From positions 22,647-86,646 of the forward strand of contig CAJMSU010000001.1 of assembly GCA_905216155.1 (NCBI GenBank): a stretch of 64,000 bases of DNA. Reading direction: 5' to 3'. Of the stretch, positions 34,004 to 43,090 are shown in pieces (position 1 is the stretch's first letter; each line of letters starts with the position of its first letter). A program made the translations under genes and the position numbers. Origin of the DNA: an uncultured bacterium (lineage in GTDB: Bacteria; Bacillota_I; Bacilli_A; RF39; UBA660). Under the pieces are notes generated by a model, which saw nothing but the letters and a program-made list of their open reading frames with translations, was not told the DNA's origin and ran no database searches.

Positions 34004-36094
34004 CTATTTCCCCTTTTCTTGATACTTTAAAGCTTGGCTTTCATTGTTGTCTGATTTTAGTAAGTTAAATACTATCATATCATTAGATACATCTAAAAGT
34101 TTTGTTGAATATTGGTTATTTTTTTCTATTTCTTCTTCACTTATTGGCTCATCTGTTAGAGATAAATATGCTTCTTTTTGACTATTATAATATACTTTGT
34201 TAGTTACCCAATTTCCATTAGGGAAGACTACTATATTATTATCTTTAATATTGAAGATATCATGGCCAAGGGCATATTTATTATAGAATCCAAACATGTT
34301 TCCTAAAGTAGGTTGTACATCATACATTCCCATTACATTTTTTATTTCTTTATTTAGTTTTGTACCTTTCATATCTTTTGTCCATATAATGAATGGTACT
34401 TTTCTTCCTAATTCATATTGATATGAGTCATATTCTTTGTAGTTTGGATCTTCTGAATCTAGTGTTTTATCATTTGTTTTATCATAGTTATATAATCTGT
34501 TGTAGTCTTTTCTTGGTAATCTGGCATCATGGTCACCATAGATAATTAAAACTGTATTATCAAGTAATCCTTCTTTATCTAGATTATCAATAAATTCACC
34601 TAAAGCACCATCTGCATAATGAATTGATTTAAAATAATTACCAAGTTTTGTTCCTTCCATATATGGATAAGTAACTTCTTCCCCTGTTCCATCTTCTTTT
34701 GTTACTGTCTCTTTTAATGATACATCAAATTCTCCATATTTATCTACTTCAGAGAATGGCGTATGGTTAGTTAACATAATTAGTAAGCTATACCATTTAT
34801 CATGTTTTTGACTTTCTTTTTTCATTTTTGTTATTGATTGAGTAAAGAAACTCTTGTCACTTAAACCTAGACCAATTGTATTTTCTTTTGTTACTTCATA
34901 ATCTTTTTTACTATAGAATTTGTTATATCCTAGGCTCTCATGCATTGCACGTCTATTCCAGAAATCAGCATTATTGGCATGCATACTATATACATAATAT
35001 CCTTTGTCTCTTAATAGTTTTGGTGTAGAAATATATGTTCTATCATAATATGATACAAATGCAGTACCACTTTGTGTTGGCATAAGTGATGTAGTATTTG
35101 TAAGTTCTGAATCACTACTTGTTCCTACACTTACTTGTGAATAAAAGTTTGAGAAGAACATTCCTTCACTTGCAAGTTTATTTAGAGTTGGTGTTACTTC
35201 TTGTCCATTGAAGGATAAATTCATAGCATTTGTTTGCATACTTTCACCATGTATTACAATAACATTTTTACCTTCAAATACATTTGTGTATTCATTTGTT
35301 TCGGCACTATCTTTTTTATCTTTAAAATAATCATTAAATTTTTTCTTTGCTTGATCATAACCAAATAATGAATTTATTTTTGGTTGTACTGATGTTACTA
35401 CATCATTAGCTTGATATATGTATATACCAAAACGCATTACTATATATTCTCTATTCCATTGTTTTATAAATCTTGTTACATCTAGAGATGTAAGTGTTAC
35501 TATAAATAAAACTAAAAAGCCTGCGCCTACTGATAAGGTTTTTAACGTTCTTTTTTTTCTTGCTTGCTTTGGTTCTATTTTTTTATAATAGTTTATTCTT
35601 TTTAATTTGTAGTTTATAAAAATCAAAATAATAGGACCAATTATGTAGATTAAATCTTTTAATTGAATGACGTTTTCTACAACAGCATCGCCTACTTCTC
35701 CTATATATTGTGTTAATGATAACATTGATACTGAGGCAAATGATGTATAAAATGTATAATATACAGAATTTATCATACATATAGCTGAGAAAAATATTTC
35801 CATTATCATAAAGTATGTAAATCTATTTTTAGGTTTAAATAAATAGCCAAATGATCCAGCTATTATAAGAATTGCTAAATCTGCTATTATGGGTTTAATA
35901 GCAAGATAGTTCTCTAATGTGTGCATACAGAAAAATCTAAGTATAGTTGAATTAAATAGACAAGTTACAACAAAAGTTACAAATAAAATGTTATTTCTTA
36001 GATACTGCTCAACTAGTTTCTCATTTTTTACTCTTTTTAAGTATTTTTTTGTTTTATTATATACTTTTTTCACTTTACTTTTTATATTCTTCAT
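34004..36094 (-). CDS. LTA synthase-family sulfatase-like membrane enzyme
   Basis: 696 residues. Five membrane helices in the first about 220 residues precede an extracellular sulfatase-fold domain: VIVIHGESM (metal-binding Glu), SVGTSSDSELTNTTSLMPT (nucleophile region, around residue 320), YSMHANNADFWNRRAMHESLGY, MLTNHTPF and IIYGDHDA. These enzymes transfer glycerol phosphate from phosphatidylglycerol to build lipoteichoic acid, or decorate other surface polymers. By alignment from memory the Thr nucleophile of S. aureus LtaS falls on a Ser here. ATG 36094 follows GAGG; a TTG at 36100 is less well spaced. The next gene (33374-34000) is in its operon. Confidence 0.9.
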   Translation of the reverse strand: MKNIKSKVKKVYNKTKKYLKRVKNEKLVEQYLRNNILFVTFVVTCLFNSTILRFFCMHTLENYLAIKPIIADLAILIIAGSFGYLFKPKNRFTYFMIMEIFFSAICMINSVYYTFYTSFASVSMLSLTQYIGEVGDAVVENVIQLKDLIYIIGPIILIFINYKLKRINYYKKIEPKQARKKRTLKTLSVGAGFLVLFIVTLTSLDVTRFIKQWNREYIVMRFGIYIYQANDVVTSVQPKINSLFGYDQAKKKFNDYFKDKKDSAETNEYTNVFEGKNVIVIHGESMQTNAMNLSFNGQEVTPTLNKLASEGMFFSNFYSQVSVGTSSDSELTNTTSLMPTQSGTAFVSYYDRTYISTPKLLRDKGYYVYSMHANNADFWNRRAMHESLGYNKFYSKKDYEVTKENTIGLGLSDKSFFTQSITKMKKESQKHDKWYSLLIMLTNHTPFSEVDKYGEFDVSLKETVTKEDGTGEEVTYPYMEGTKLGNYFKSIHYADGALGEFIDNLDKEGLLDNTVLIIYGDHDARLPRKDYNRLYNYDKTNDKTLDSEDPNYKEYDSYQYELGRKVPFIIWTKDMKGTKLNKEIKNVMGMYDVQPTLGNMFGFYNKYALGHDIFNIKDNNIVVFPNGNWVTNKVYYNSQKEAYLSLTDEPISEEEIEKNNQYSTKLLDVSNDMIVFNLLKSDNNESQALKYQEKGK

Positions 36095-36142
36095 TTTCAA
36101 AACCTCGCTTACTATATTATAGCAAAGTTATTTTAATTTTTC

Positions 36143-36158
36143 AATATCATCAAGAAGT
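36143..36158 (+). repeat. Left copy of 16-bp direct repeat flanking the IS30-type remnant
   Basis: AATATCATCAAGAAGT here is repeated exactly at 36738-36753. Each copy lies 15 bases outside the 12-bp terminal inverted repeat, suggesting a long target duplication. Confidence 0.75.
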
Positions 36159-36737
36159 GTTGTTTTAACTTTGAAGTGCAACAAAGTTGTATTGAAAAAG
36201 ACATATGAATAATCTATATTATCTATTCGCAACAAACAGAAAGGAAAATTCATATGTCTGACATAAATAATACACTAAAAAAGAAAGAAAATCAGTATCA
36301 TCATTTAACAGAAAAAGATTGAGCTACTATTCAAGCTTTAATAGAACAAAAAGACGAAAATGGTAAACGGTTATTTAATAATACTTATATAGCTAACTAT
36401 CTTGGCGTTCATCGTTTTACTATTTATAGAGAAATTAAGAACAGAAAATCTTATCGATTTATGGTTAGATCTGGTAGAACTAACGAAAAACAAAATAGTA
36501 TGATTAGATATTTTATTCCTAAAAAAACTTTGATAGAAAACTATTCCTGCGAAGATATCAATAATATCGCTAATTGGATGAATAATTATCCAAGAAAAAG
36601 TTTAAATTATAAAACTCCTCTAGAAGCTGTTCTGGAAGAGTTTAATGATAAATCTATCCTTAATAAAATTTATAAATTACAAGAAGTTGTGAATACCATT
36701 TAATTATTCATTTGTTGCACTTGACTTTTTAATTAAT
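36159..36737 (+). mobile_element. Internally deleted IS30-family insertion sequence
   Basis: The ends carry inverted repeats: AAGTGCAACAAA at 36174-36185 and its complement at 36711-36722, with weaker similarity continuing outwards to the flanking direct repeats. Inside is an in-frame shortened IS30-type transposase frame with a TGA stop. The element is inserted between the BrkB-like gene and the LTA-synthase-like gene, in the latter's promoter region. It cannot transpose by itself. Confidence 0.8.
36254..36703 (+). pseudogene. IS30-family transposase remnant
   Basis: One frame of about 149 codons, compared with roughly 300 or more in intact relatives. The N-terminal part keeps the IS30 helix-turn-helix (YHHLTEKD, TGA at codon 23, then ATIQALIEQK, TYIANYLGVHRFTIYREIKN). 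A large in-frame deletion removes most of the DDE catalytic core, joining at about 36455-36470 to the C-terminal block RTNEKQNSMIRYFIPKKT, EDINNIANWMNNYPRKSLNYKTPLEAV. The TGA probably arose from an Arg CGA codon. AAAGGAAAATTC precedes the ATG. The C-terminal piece alone could look like a small gene but is not one. Confidence 0.85.
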
Positions 36738-36753
36738 AATATCATCAAGAAGT
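36738..36753 (+). repeat. Right copy of 16-bp direct repeat
   Basis: Exact match to 36143-36158, on the other side of the IS30-type remnant. Confidence 0.75.
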
Positions 36754-36760
36754 TTTACGA

Positions 36761-36787
36761 TTAAAAAAAAAGTATCTACTGATACTT
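36761..36787 (-). terminator. Terminator after the BrkB-like gene
   Basis: On the minus strand AAGTATC-AGTA-GATACTT is followed by eight or more T. The first arm overlaps the stop codon of the gene. Confidence 0.85.
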
Positions 36788-37637
36788 ATTTTCTGGTTAA
36801 TAACATTCCTGTTCTTTCTATATCCTCTTCTTTGGTAAAACCAGCATTAAAGGCCATTCCTAATACAAATATATATGATAATAAGTAAATCCATAATAAT
36901 AGAATTATTATATTTGAAATATTACCATAAAAGACATCATATTTGGCGAATGTTCCAACATAAAATGTAAATATTTCTGTTGATACTACCCAACTTATAG
37001 TTGTAAAAATTGCACCTTTTGTTGCTGATTTACTTCTTATTTTTTTATCTGGTGCTAACACATATAGAAGCTTTATATTTATATAGATTATTATTATTGA
37101 TAATGGATATTTTAGTATTTGATATAATCCATATAAAAAGTTAGCAAGTGATTGATTATTAGATGTTTCTTTTACTAAAGTAAAGATTGTATCACCAAAT
37201 ACTGGTATTAATATTATAAATAATAGTACACTTACTAATATTATTGTCATAAATATTGCTTTTAGTCTTCTTTTTAGAAAATTATCTGACTTTATTTTAT
37301 ATATTTCATTTGAAGTTATTATCATAGAATGGGTTCCATTAGATGCTAAAATAAAGGCTGATACAAAGAAAACTGCCATATTAAAGTTCATTACTTTAGG
37401 ACTAACTATTGACAAAAGTAACTCTGAGACTGATGCAGGTATAGCACCATTAACATATTCTTGAACCATATCTAATGGTAATTGGAATTTTGATGTTATA
37501 GCACCAATCAATGCTATTAAAGGGATAATTGATAAAACAAAGAAAAAAGCAAGTTGTCCAGGGAGAACTCTCATTTCTGGTATTAAAATTACATTCATAA
37601 CTTTTTTTAAAATGTTTGTTAGTTTCTCCATTTTCAT
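36786..37637 (-). CDS. YihY/BrkB-family inner membrane protein
   Basis: 283 residues with six membrane helices. Family landmarks are LPGQLAFFFVLSIIPLIALIGA near the start (A-F-F-x-x-L-S-x-x-P), SNGTHSMIITSNEIYKI, and LLWIYLLSYIFVLGMAFNAGF at the end. The family (YihY, BrkB, once misnamed ribonuclease BN) has no settled biochemical role; some members are suspected transporters. ATG 37637 has AAGGA eight bases upstream; the in-frame ATG at 37646 overlaps that site. It is the last gene of the operon after the SBP-GGDEF gene. Confidence 0.9.
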   Translation of the reverse strand: MKMEKLTNILKKVMNVILIPEMRVLPGQLAFFFVLSIIPLIALIGAITSKFQLPLDMVQEYVNGAIPASVSELLLSIVSPKVMNFNMAVFFVSAFILASNGTHSMIITSNEIYKIKSDNFLKRRLKAIFMTIILVSVLLFIILIPVFGDTIFTLVKETSNNQSLANFLYGLYQILKYPLSIIIIYINIKLLYVLAPDKKIRSKSATKGAIFTTISWVVSTEIFTFYVGTFAKYDVFYGNISNIIILLLWIYLLSYIFVLGMAFNAGFTKEEDIERTGMLLTRK

Positions 37638-37653
37638 CTTACTCATCCTTCAT

Positions 37654-39693
37654 TTATTTATATCCTTCTTTTGCTGCTATCATTTCTATAGTTGCTTCAT
37701 TAATTGCATCATCTAATGATTTTATTTCATCAGTAATCATACTATATCCAACTGCAGCTCCAAATTCATGTGGAAGTGATTTCATTTCTTTAGTTAATTT
37801 TTTGGCATATGTTGAAACTTGTCTTTCGCTATAACCAACTAGGTATACTAAGAATTCATTTCCATCAGTACGGATTACTTCACTATTTTCAAGTTGAGTA
37901 TTAACAAGTATGCCTGCTGCTTTTATAATTAATTGGTCTCCTTCTTCATGTCCATAATTATCATTTATATATTTAACATTATTTAAATCAACCATTACTA
38001 TTGCTTGTGGGAATACCTTTGATGATTCCCATTCAGGCATTTTAGCATTTAAATAATTTCTGTTTTTCAATGATGTTAACATATCTGTATATTTATGTCT
38101 ATTTGTTGTTTTTATTTGTTTTACTTTTCTTTTTCTCTTTAGGAATAAATATATTATAGTTAAGATAATTAATGGAACAAATATAATTATTAATACTACG
38201 GTATATACTTGTTCAAATGTTGAGTTTTCTAAAATAGATGCATTCATATTTTTAATACCACTATTTCTATAATTATAGTAAGAGTTAGTATTTATTATAT
38301 AGTTAAATAAATCATAAAATGCTTTATTGTTTTTCTTTACCATGAATTTATAATCATTCATCATAGTATCCATATATAATAGTTTTAATTTTTTAAATTT
38401 AGTTGTTTGATAATTTGTATAAATTTCTTTATCTACAACCATCAATTTATTATCTTTTTGTTTTAATAATTGATCTAGATTATCATATGTTTTTATATCT
38501 GCTTTTGAATTAGATGAAAAATAATTATAAAGTGAATCATCTTTTATCATAGCAATTTGTTTTCCTTTTAAACTTTCAAAGGAATTTACAATTTCGTCAT
38601 TATCTTCTTTTGCTAAAACAACATATTTTTCTATAAATGTTGATAATGTTGGTGTATATTCATCATTACTGTAGTTATAATAATCAAAATATACATCTAT
38701 TTCACCCTTATCTATAGCTTTTTCCAATTCTTTTTTTGTTTTATATTTTTTATATTTAAATGAAATGTCTGCAAGTCTTGAAACCCTATCAATATATTCT
38801 CCAGCGATTCCTGCTACTTTTCCATTAACTTTTACTTCATATGGAGTATTTTCTACATAACCATATGTATAGTTTTTAGATATTAAAGAAGCTTTTTCTT
38901 TGGCACTTAGATTATTTTTTTCTAAGTAATAGTTTAGATAAGCTTGGTTATATTCTTTTACGTACTTAGTTTGTTTCCATTTGTTGTAATATTTTGTTAC
39001 TATTTTATTTAACTCTTTATTATTATCACTTAAAGTTAGAACAACTTTTTCTTTCATTTCAGTAAAGTAATAATTTATTGAGTAATTATTTTTTTCTATT
39101 GTGTAATCTAAATACATTATATTAGGAACAATTATCATATCTACTTCGTTATTATCTAAAGCTTTATATAATTCTTTAATATTTTCATATGTTTTATATG
39201 AAAGGTTTGTACCTGATTTTAGATAATAACTAATTTCTGCTGATTTATCTTTGAATACTCCAAATGTTATATTCTTCATATCCTTTATATCATTAATTCT
39301 TTGATATTCTTTTCCAATAGCTATATAGTTATCTTCAAATAATTCTAAATCTGTATTTTTTAACTTTGTATCGTTGTTTAATATTCTTATTCTAAAGCTA
39401 TCTGTTGATGGAGTTGATTCTTTTAAGTAAGGAATTTTGTTAAATTCTATTCCAACGTTTTTTTCGAAATCATTAATGAAGTTAAAAATTACTCCTTCTC
39501 CATTTAATCCATATAATGGATAGTCATTTACTACTTCAAAGTCAAATGTTTTGTCGCTATTTTCTTGTACCCATTTTTTTTCAGCAACTGTTAGAGTTGT
39601 TGTTTTATCTTCCTTATTATAATATCTATAGACAAAGACAAATGCTAATAAGGCTATTACTATTGGAATTATAAATATATATTTCTTTTTCAT
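37654..39693 (-). CDS. Two periplasmic-binding-like domains, membrane helix and degenerate GGDEF domain
   Basis: 679 residues: N-terminal membrane anchor (about 5-24), two tandem extracytoplasmic solute-binding-like (SBP_bac_3) domains (about 30-245 and 250-470), a second helix (about 490-515), and a cytoplasmic GGDEF domain with KYTDMLTSLKNRNYLN and VMVDLNNVKYINDNYGHEEGDQLI. The signature itself reads RTDGNEF at about residue 608-614 instead of RxGGDEF, changing the first Gly and the Asp; cyclic-di-GMP synthesis is doubtful. It probably senses an external ligand and signals inside, or binds a nucleotide. AGGGAAG before ATG 39693 supports the start. Operon with the genes on both sides. Confidence 0.87.
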   Translation of the reverse strand: MKKKYIFIIPIVIALLAFVFVYRYYNKEDKTTTLTVAEKKWVQENSDKTFDFEVVNDYPLYGLNGEGVIFNFINDFEKNVGIEFNKIPYLKESTPSTDSFRIRILNNDTKLKNTDLELFEDNYIAIGKEYQRINDIKDMKNITFGVFKDKSAEISYYLKSGTNLSYKTYENIKELYKALDNNEVDMIIVPNIMYLDYTIEKNNYSINYYFTEMKEKVVLTLSDNNKELNKIVTKYYNKWKQTKYVKEYNQAYLNYYLEKNNLSAKEKASLISKNYTYGYVENTPYEVKVNGKVAGIAGEYIDRVSRLADISFKYKKYKTKKELEKAIDKGEIDVYFDYYNYSNDEYTPTLSTFIEKYVVLAKEDNDEIVNSFESLKGKQIAMIKDDSLYNYFSSNSKADIKTYDNLDQLLKQKDNKLMVVDKEIYTNYQTTKFKKLKLLYMDTMMNDYKFMVKKNNKAFYDLFNYIINTNSYYNYRNSGIKNMNASILENSTFEQVYTVVLIIIFVPLIILTIIYLFLKRKRKVKQIKTTNRHKYTDMLTSLKNRNYLNAKMPEWESSKVFPQAIVMVDLNNVKYINDNYGHEEGDQLIIKAAGILVNTQLENSEVIRTDGNEFLVYLVGYSERQVSTYAKKLTKEMKSLPHEFGAAVGYSMITDEIKSLDDAINEATIEMIAAKEGYK

Positions 39694-39706
39694 AGTTACT
39701 TCCCTT

Positions 39707-40153
39707 CTATCTATCCTTTGTCCATGAAAAACCATCTTTATTATGGTGTTTATAACCTATTATTGGAAAATCATCTGATGTTGTATCTTTTTTTACAAAT
39801 AATTGGATATCATAATATTTTAATTCGTTTTTTGTTAGTTTTTCTGTAATCTTATTAGTTAAATTTTTGGCTGCATTTTTATCTGCTTCTGCATTTACAG
39901 TAGCCATTATATCAATTATTCTTCCTGATATTCTAACACTTGATTTAGTAACAATACCATCACTTTCTAAATTTTGTTTTATAGCTTTCTTTGTAGACTC
40001 TGATATTTTTACTTTATTTTCTAATCTATTACCATATATGGCTTTTTCTTCTCCTGGTGATAGAAAATTTGTTACTTGTGCTATTAATAATACAAGTATT
40101 AAGAATACTATTACTGCTATAATAGTAAATTTGTTTTTCTTTAAAAAATCCAT
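39707..40153 (-). CDS. Hypothetical small membrane-anchored protein
   Basis: 148 residues: one N-terminal helix (about 8-30), then an extracytoplasmic part with VRISGRIIDIMATVNAEADKNAAKN resembling the alternating core of Asp23/Gls24-like proteins (weak), and a polar end with FPIIGYKHHNKDGFSW. I do not recognise it with confidence. It is the first gene of the operon with the SBP-GGDEF protein and the BrkB-like protein, following a consensus promoter, and begins with GGGAAGTGAT before ATG 40153. It may act with the sensor on the membrane. Confidence 0.65.
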   Translation of the reverse strand: MDFLKKNKFTIIAVIVFLILVLLIAQVTNFLSPGEEKAIYGNRLENKVKISESTKKAIKQNLESDGIVTKSSVRISGRIIDIMATVNAEADKNAAKNLTNKITEKLTKNELKYYDIQLFVKKDTTSDDFPIIGYKHHNKDGFSWTKDR

Positions 40154-40178
40154 TAATCATCACTTCCCTAGTATTATA

Positions 40179-40207
40179 ATTATACACTAACAAATATGCT
40201 TTTTCAA
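40179..40207 (-). promoter_or_regulatory. Consensus sigma-70 promoter of the SBP-GGDEF operon
   Basis: On the minus strand TTGAAA (40207-40202) and TATAAT (40184-40179) are 17 bases apart, 25 bases before the ATG at 40153 and just after the end of gatB. Confidence 0.8.
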
Positions 40208-40217
40208 TTACTAATAA

Positions 40218-41642
40218 TTATTTATTAAGTTCTTTTTCTAAAATATTATTTGCTATTTGAGGGTTTGCACTACCTTTTGTTTCTTTCATTACTTGACCCA
40301 TTAAATATTTTATAGCTCTTTCTTTTCCTTGTTTATAATCTTTTACACTTTCTTCGTTTTCACTTATTATTTTTATAATAATTTCTCTTATTTTATTATC
40401 ATCTGTGATGTTTTCTATATGATTTTTATTTATTATTTCTTCTATTGTTGAATTTGTTTCTAATACTTCATCTAATATTTCTTTTAAATTTTTACTAGTT
40501 AGAGTATTATTATCTATATTATTAACTAAATCTATAAATCTTTCCTTTGAAAGTGTAGTTTCAGAAATACTTTTTTCATTTTTATTAAGATAAGCAGCTA
40601 TATCACCTAATAAAAGATTGGCTGCTGTTTGAAAGTTTATATTTGCATTTAATAGTGTATTAAAGTAATCACTTATCATTCTATTTTGAACTATTTTTTT
40701 ACTATTTATTTCTGATACTTTTAACTCTTGATATTTTTTTCTTCTTTCATCTGGTAGCATTGGAATTGTTTTTCTTACTTTTTCTATCATTTCATCTGTA
40801 ATTATTACGTATGGAATATCTGGTTCTGGAAAATATCTATAATCATTTCCTGTTTCTTTTTCACGCATAAGTACCGTATCAGATATTTTATCATCATATC
40901 TTCTGGTTTGTTCTTTAAACGTTTGCCCATTTTCTAGTAGCTTTTCTTGTCTTAGAGCTTCTTTTTCTATACTTATTCCGACATTAGAGATTGAACCAAT
41001 ATTTTTTATTTCAACTTTTGTTCCGTATGGATCAGATTCATTTTTTCTAATTGATATATTAGCATCTGCTCGCATAGAACCTTCTTCCATTTTACAATCA
41101 CTTATATCACAATAAAACAATAATTCTTTTAATTTTTCTAGATATAGTTTTGCCTCTGTTGCACTTTCCATGCATGGTTTGGTTACTATTTCTATTAATG
41201 GTACTCCAGCTCTATTAAAGTCTAGTAAAGTTTTATCTTTTCTATGAGTACTTTTACAAGTATCTTCTTCTATGTGCATTTCTTCTATTTCTATTTTCTT
41301 TTTCTTACCATCTAATTCTATTTCTACATATCCATCATAGCCAATTGGAGTATCAAATTGGGTAATTTGATAGTTTTTAGGATTGTCTGGATAAAAGTAG
41401 TTTTTTCTGTCAAAATGCATCTGTCTTCTTATTTTACAATTAAGAATAGTGGCAGCTTTTATGGCAAGATTTATTACTTCTTCATTTAGTGTTGGTAGGG
41501 TCCCAGGATATCCTAGATCAACTACATTAGTTAGAGAATTAGCCATTTGTCCATATCCATTTTTTGATGATGAAAATATTTTTGTTTTAGTTTTTAGTTC
41601 TACATGAACTTCTATACCAATAGTTTTTATATAATTACTCAT
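40218..41642 (-). CDS. gatB: Aspartyl/glutamyl-tRNA amidotransferase subunit B
   Basis: 474 residues, full length. It has the GatB/E core IGIEVHVELKTKTKIFSS, YPGTLPTLNEEVI, the metal-site and cradle blocks FDRKNYFYPDNPKNYQITQ and DFNRAGVPLIEIVT, plus a C-terminal YqeY-like tail ending LMGQVMKETKGSANPQIANNIL. It activates misacylated Glu-tRNA(Gln) or Asp-tRNA(Asn) for amidation by GatA within GatCAB. GGAGGTGA five bases before ATG 41642 defines the start, which overlaps gatA by 8 bases. It is the third gene of gatC-gatA-gatB. Confidence 0.97.
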   Translation of the reverse strand: MSNYIKTIGIEVHVELKTKTKIFSSSKNGYGQMANSLTNVVDLGYPGTLPTLNEEVINLAIKAATILNCKIRRQMHFDRKNYFYPDNPKNYQITQFDTPIGYDGYVEIELDGKKKKIEIEEMHIEEDTCKSTHRKDKTLLDFNRAGVPLIEIVTKPCMESATEAKLYLEKLKELLFYCDISDCKMEEGSMRADANISIRKNESDPYGTKVEIKNIGSISNVGISIEKEALRQEKLLENGQTFKEQTRRYDDKISDTVLMREKETGNDYRYFPEPDIPYVIITDEMIEKVRKTIPMLPDERRKKYQELKVSEINSKKIVQNRMISDYFNTLLNANINFQTAANLLLGDIAAYLNKNEKSISETTLSKERFIDLVNNIDNNTLTSKNLKEILDEVLETNSTIEEIINKNHIENITDDNKIREIIIKIISENEESVKDYKQGKERAIKYLMGQVMKETKGSANPQIANNILEKELNK

Positions 41643-43089
41643 TATTTTCACCTCCAAATGGATTAAGATCTAATTTTAAATTATTTTCTATAAAACTAGC
41701 TAATTTATATATTTTGGCTTCTTCATAGGCATTAGCAATTATATGCATACCTATAGGCATATATTTTTTATCAAAACCAATTGGCAAGCTTAATGCTGGT
41801 AGTCCGGCCATGTTTACTGGAATTACTAAAACATCATCCATGAAACTCTTATTAGGATCATCCATAGGATCTGTTAAGTCATAAGCTGTTGTTGTTGTAG
41901 TTGGTCCTATTATTAAATCATAATTTTTAAATACATTTACTAGTGATTTTTTCATATCATCTCTTATTGATAGGGCTTTATTATAATAGATTTTAGCATT
42001 TTCTCCACTCAATAAATAACTTCCTACCATTATTCTTCTTTTTACTTCTTCACCAAAGCCTTCTTTTCTTGTTTTTAAATATAAGTCATCAATATCTTTT
42101 GGATTTTCTGCAGGATGACCATACCTTATTCCATCAAATCTAGCTAAATTTGAACTAGCTTCTCCCATTGCAATTATTTGATATAATGTTACTGCATTTT
42201 CTAAATATTTAACATCTATATAATCTACTATTGCACCATTTTCTTCTAATATAGATACAATCTTTTTTACTTTCTGTTTTATTTCGTCATTTACAATATC
42301 ACTCATAAAATAATTAGGAACAGCTATCTTTAAGCCTTTTATATCTTCACCTATTAATCTTGAAAAATCTTCTTTTTCTTTATCTGATGATGTTAAATCT
42401 TTGTCATCTTTACCTACAATTGCATTAAGTAGTATAGCATTATCATATACATTGTTTGTCATTGGTCCTATTTGATCTAGACTTGATGCAAAGGCTACTA
42501 ATCCATATCTTGATACTCTGCCATAGGTTGGTTTCATACCTACTATTCCAGTATATGCTGCTGGTTGTCTTATAGAGCCACCTGTATCACTTCCAAGTGC
42601 AAATAATACATCACGTGCTGCTACTGTAGTTGCTGAACCACCTGATGATCCTCCAGATATTTTTTTCTTATTCCATGGATTTATAGGAGCATTAAAATAA
42701 CTAGTTCTACTACTAGATCCCATAGCAAACTCATCCATATTTGTTTTTCCTATGATAATCATATTTTTAGCTTTTATCTTTTCTATTACTGTTGCATCAT
42801 ATATAGGAGTAAAATTATCTAATATATGAGAAGCACATGTTGTTCTTAGATTTTTAGTTATAATGTTATCTTTGATTGCTATTGGTATACCAAAAAGAAT
42901 ATTATCTACTTCTTTATCTTCTAATTCCTTGGCTTTTTTATATGCTTCTTCTTTATTAAGAGTGATGTACGCATTTAAATCTTTATTTTTTTCTATACTT
43001 TGAAATGATTCTTCTACCAAATCTATTGGCTTTATTTTTTTTGCTTTTAATAATTCATTTATTTCTTTTAAACTCTTATCTAAATACAT
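41635..43089 (-). CDS. gatA: Aspartyl/glutamyl-tRNA amidotransferase subunit A
   Basis: 484 residues. Amidase-signature enzyme with the catalytic triad in place: Lys in GIPIAIKDNIITK, the Ser-rich loop GGSSGGSATTVAA and GSDTGGSIRQPAAYTGIVGMKPTYG. It releases ammonia from glutamine and feeds it to GatB for making Gln-tRNA or Asn-tRNA. GAGGGAG lies upstream of ATG 43089; an in-frame ATG at 43113 would overlap gatC. The gene follows gatC directly and overlaps gatB, so the three subunits are translated together. Confidence 0.97.
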   Translation of the reverse strand: MYLDKSLKEINELLKAKKIKPIDLVEESFQSIEKNKDLNAYITLNKEEAYKKAKELEDKEVDNILFGIPIAIKDNIITKNLRTTCASHILDNFTPIYDATVIEKIKAKNMIIIGKTNMDEFAMGSSSRTSYFNAPINPWNKKKISGGSSGGSATTVAARDVLFALGSDTGGSIRQPAAYTGIVGMKPTYGRVSRYGLVAFASSLDQIGPMTNNVYDNAILLNAIVGKDDKDLTSSDKEKEDFSRLIGEDIKGLKIAVPNYFMSDIVNDEIKQKVKKIVSILEENGAIVDYIDVKYLENAVTLYQIIAMGEASSNLARFDGIRYGHPAENPKDIDDLYLKTRKEGFGEEVKRRIMVGSYLLSGENAKIYYNKALSIRDDMKKSLVNVFKNYDLIIGPTTTTTAYDLTDPMDDPNKSFMDDVLVIPVNMAGLPALSLPIGFDKKYMPIGMHIIANAYEEAKIYKLASFIENNLKLDLNPFGGENNE

Positions 43090-43090
43090 A

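Noticed and set aside
36254..36330. TGA read as Trp (Mycoplasma-type code) because the IS30 remnant has an in-frame TGA
   Set aside because: Long housekeeping genes (ligA, pcrA, gatA, gatB, tsaD) are intact with TGG at conserved Trp positions, genes such as the LCP protein end in TGA, and the nuclease pseudogene also has TAA and TAG.
36461..36703. Small plus-strand gene of 80 codons
   Set aside because: It is the C-terminal part of the deleted IS30 transposase; the frame continues upstream to the true start at 36254.
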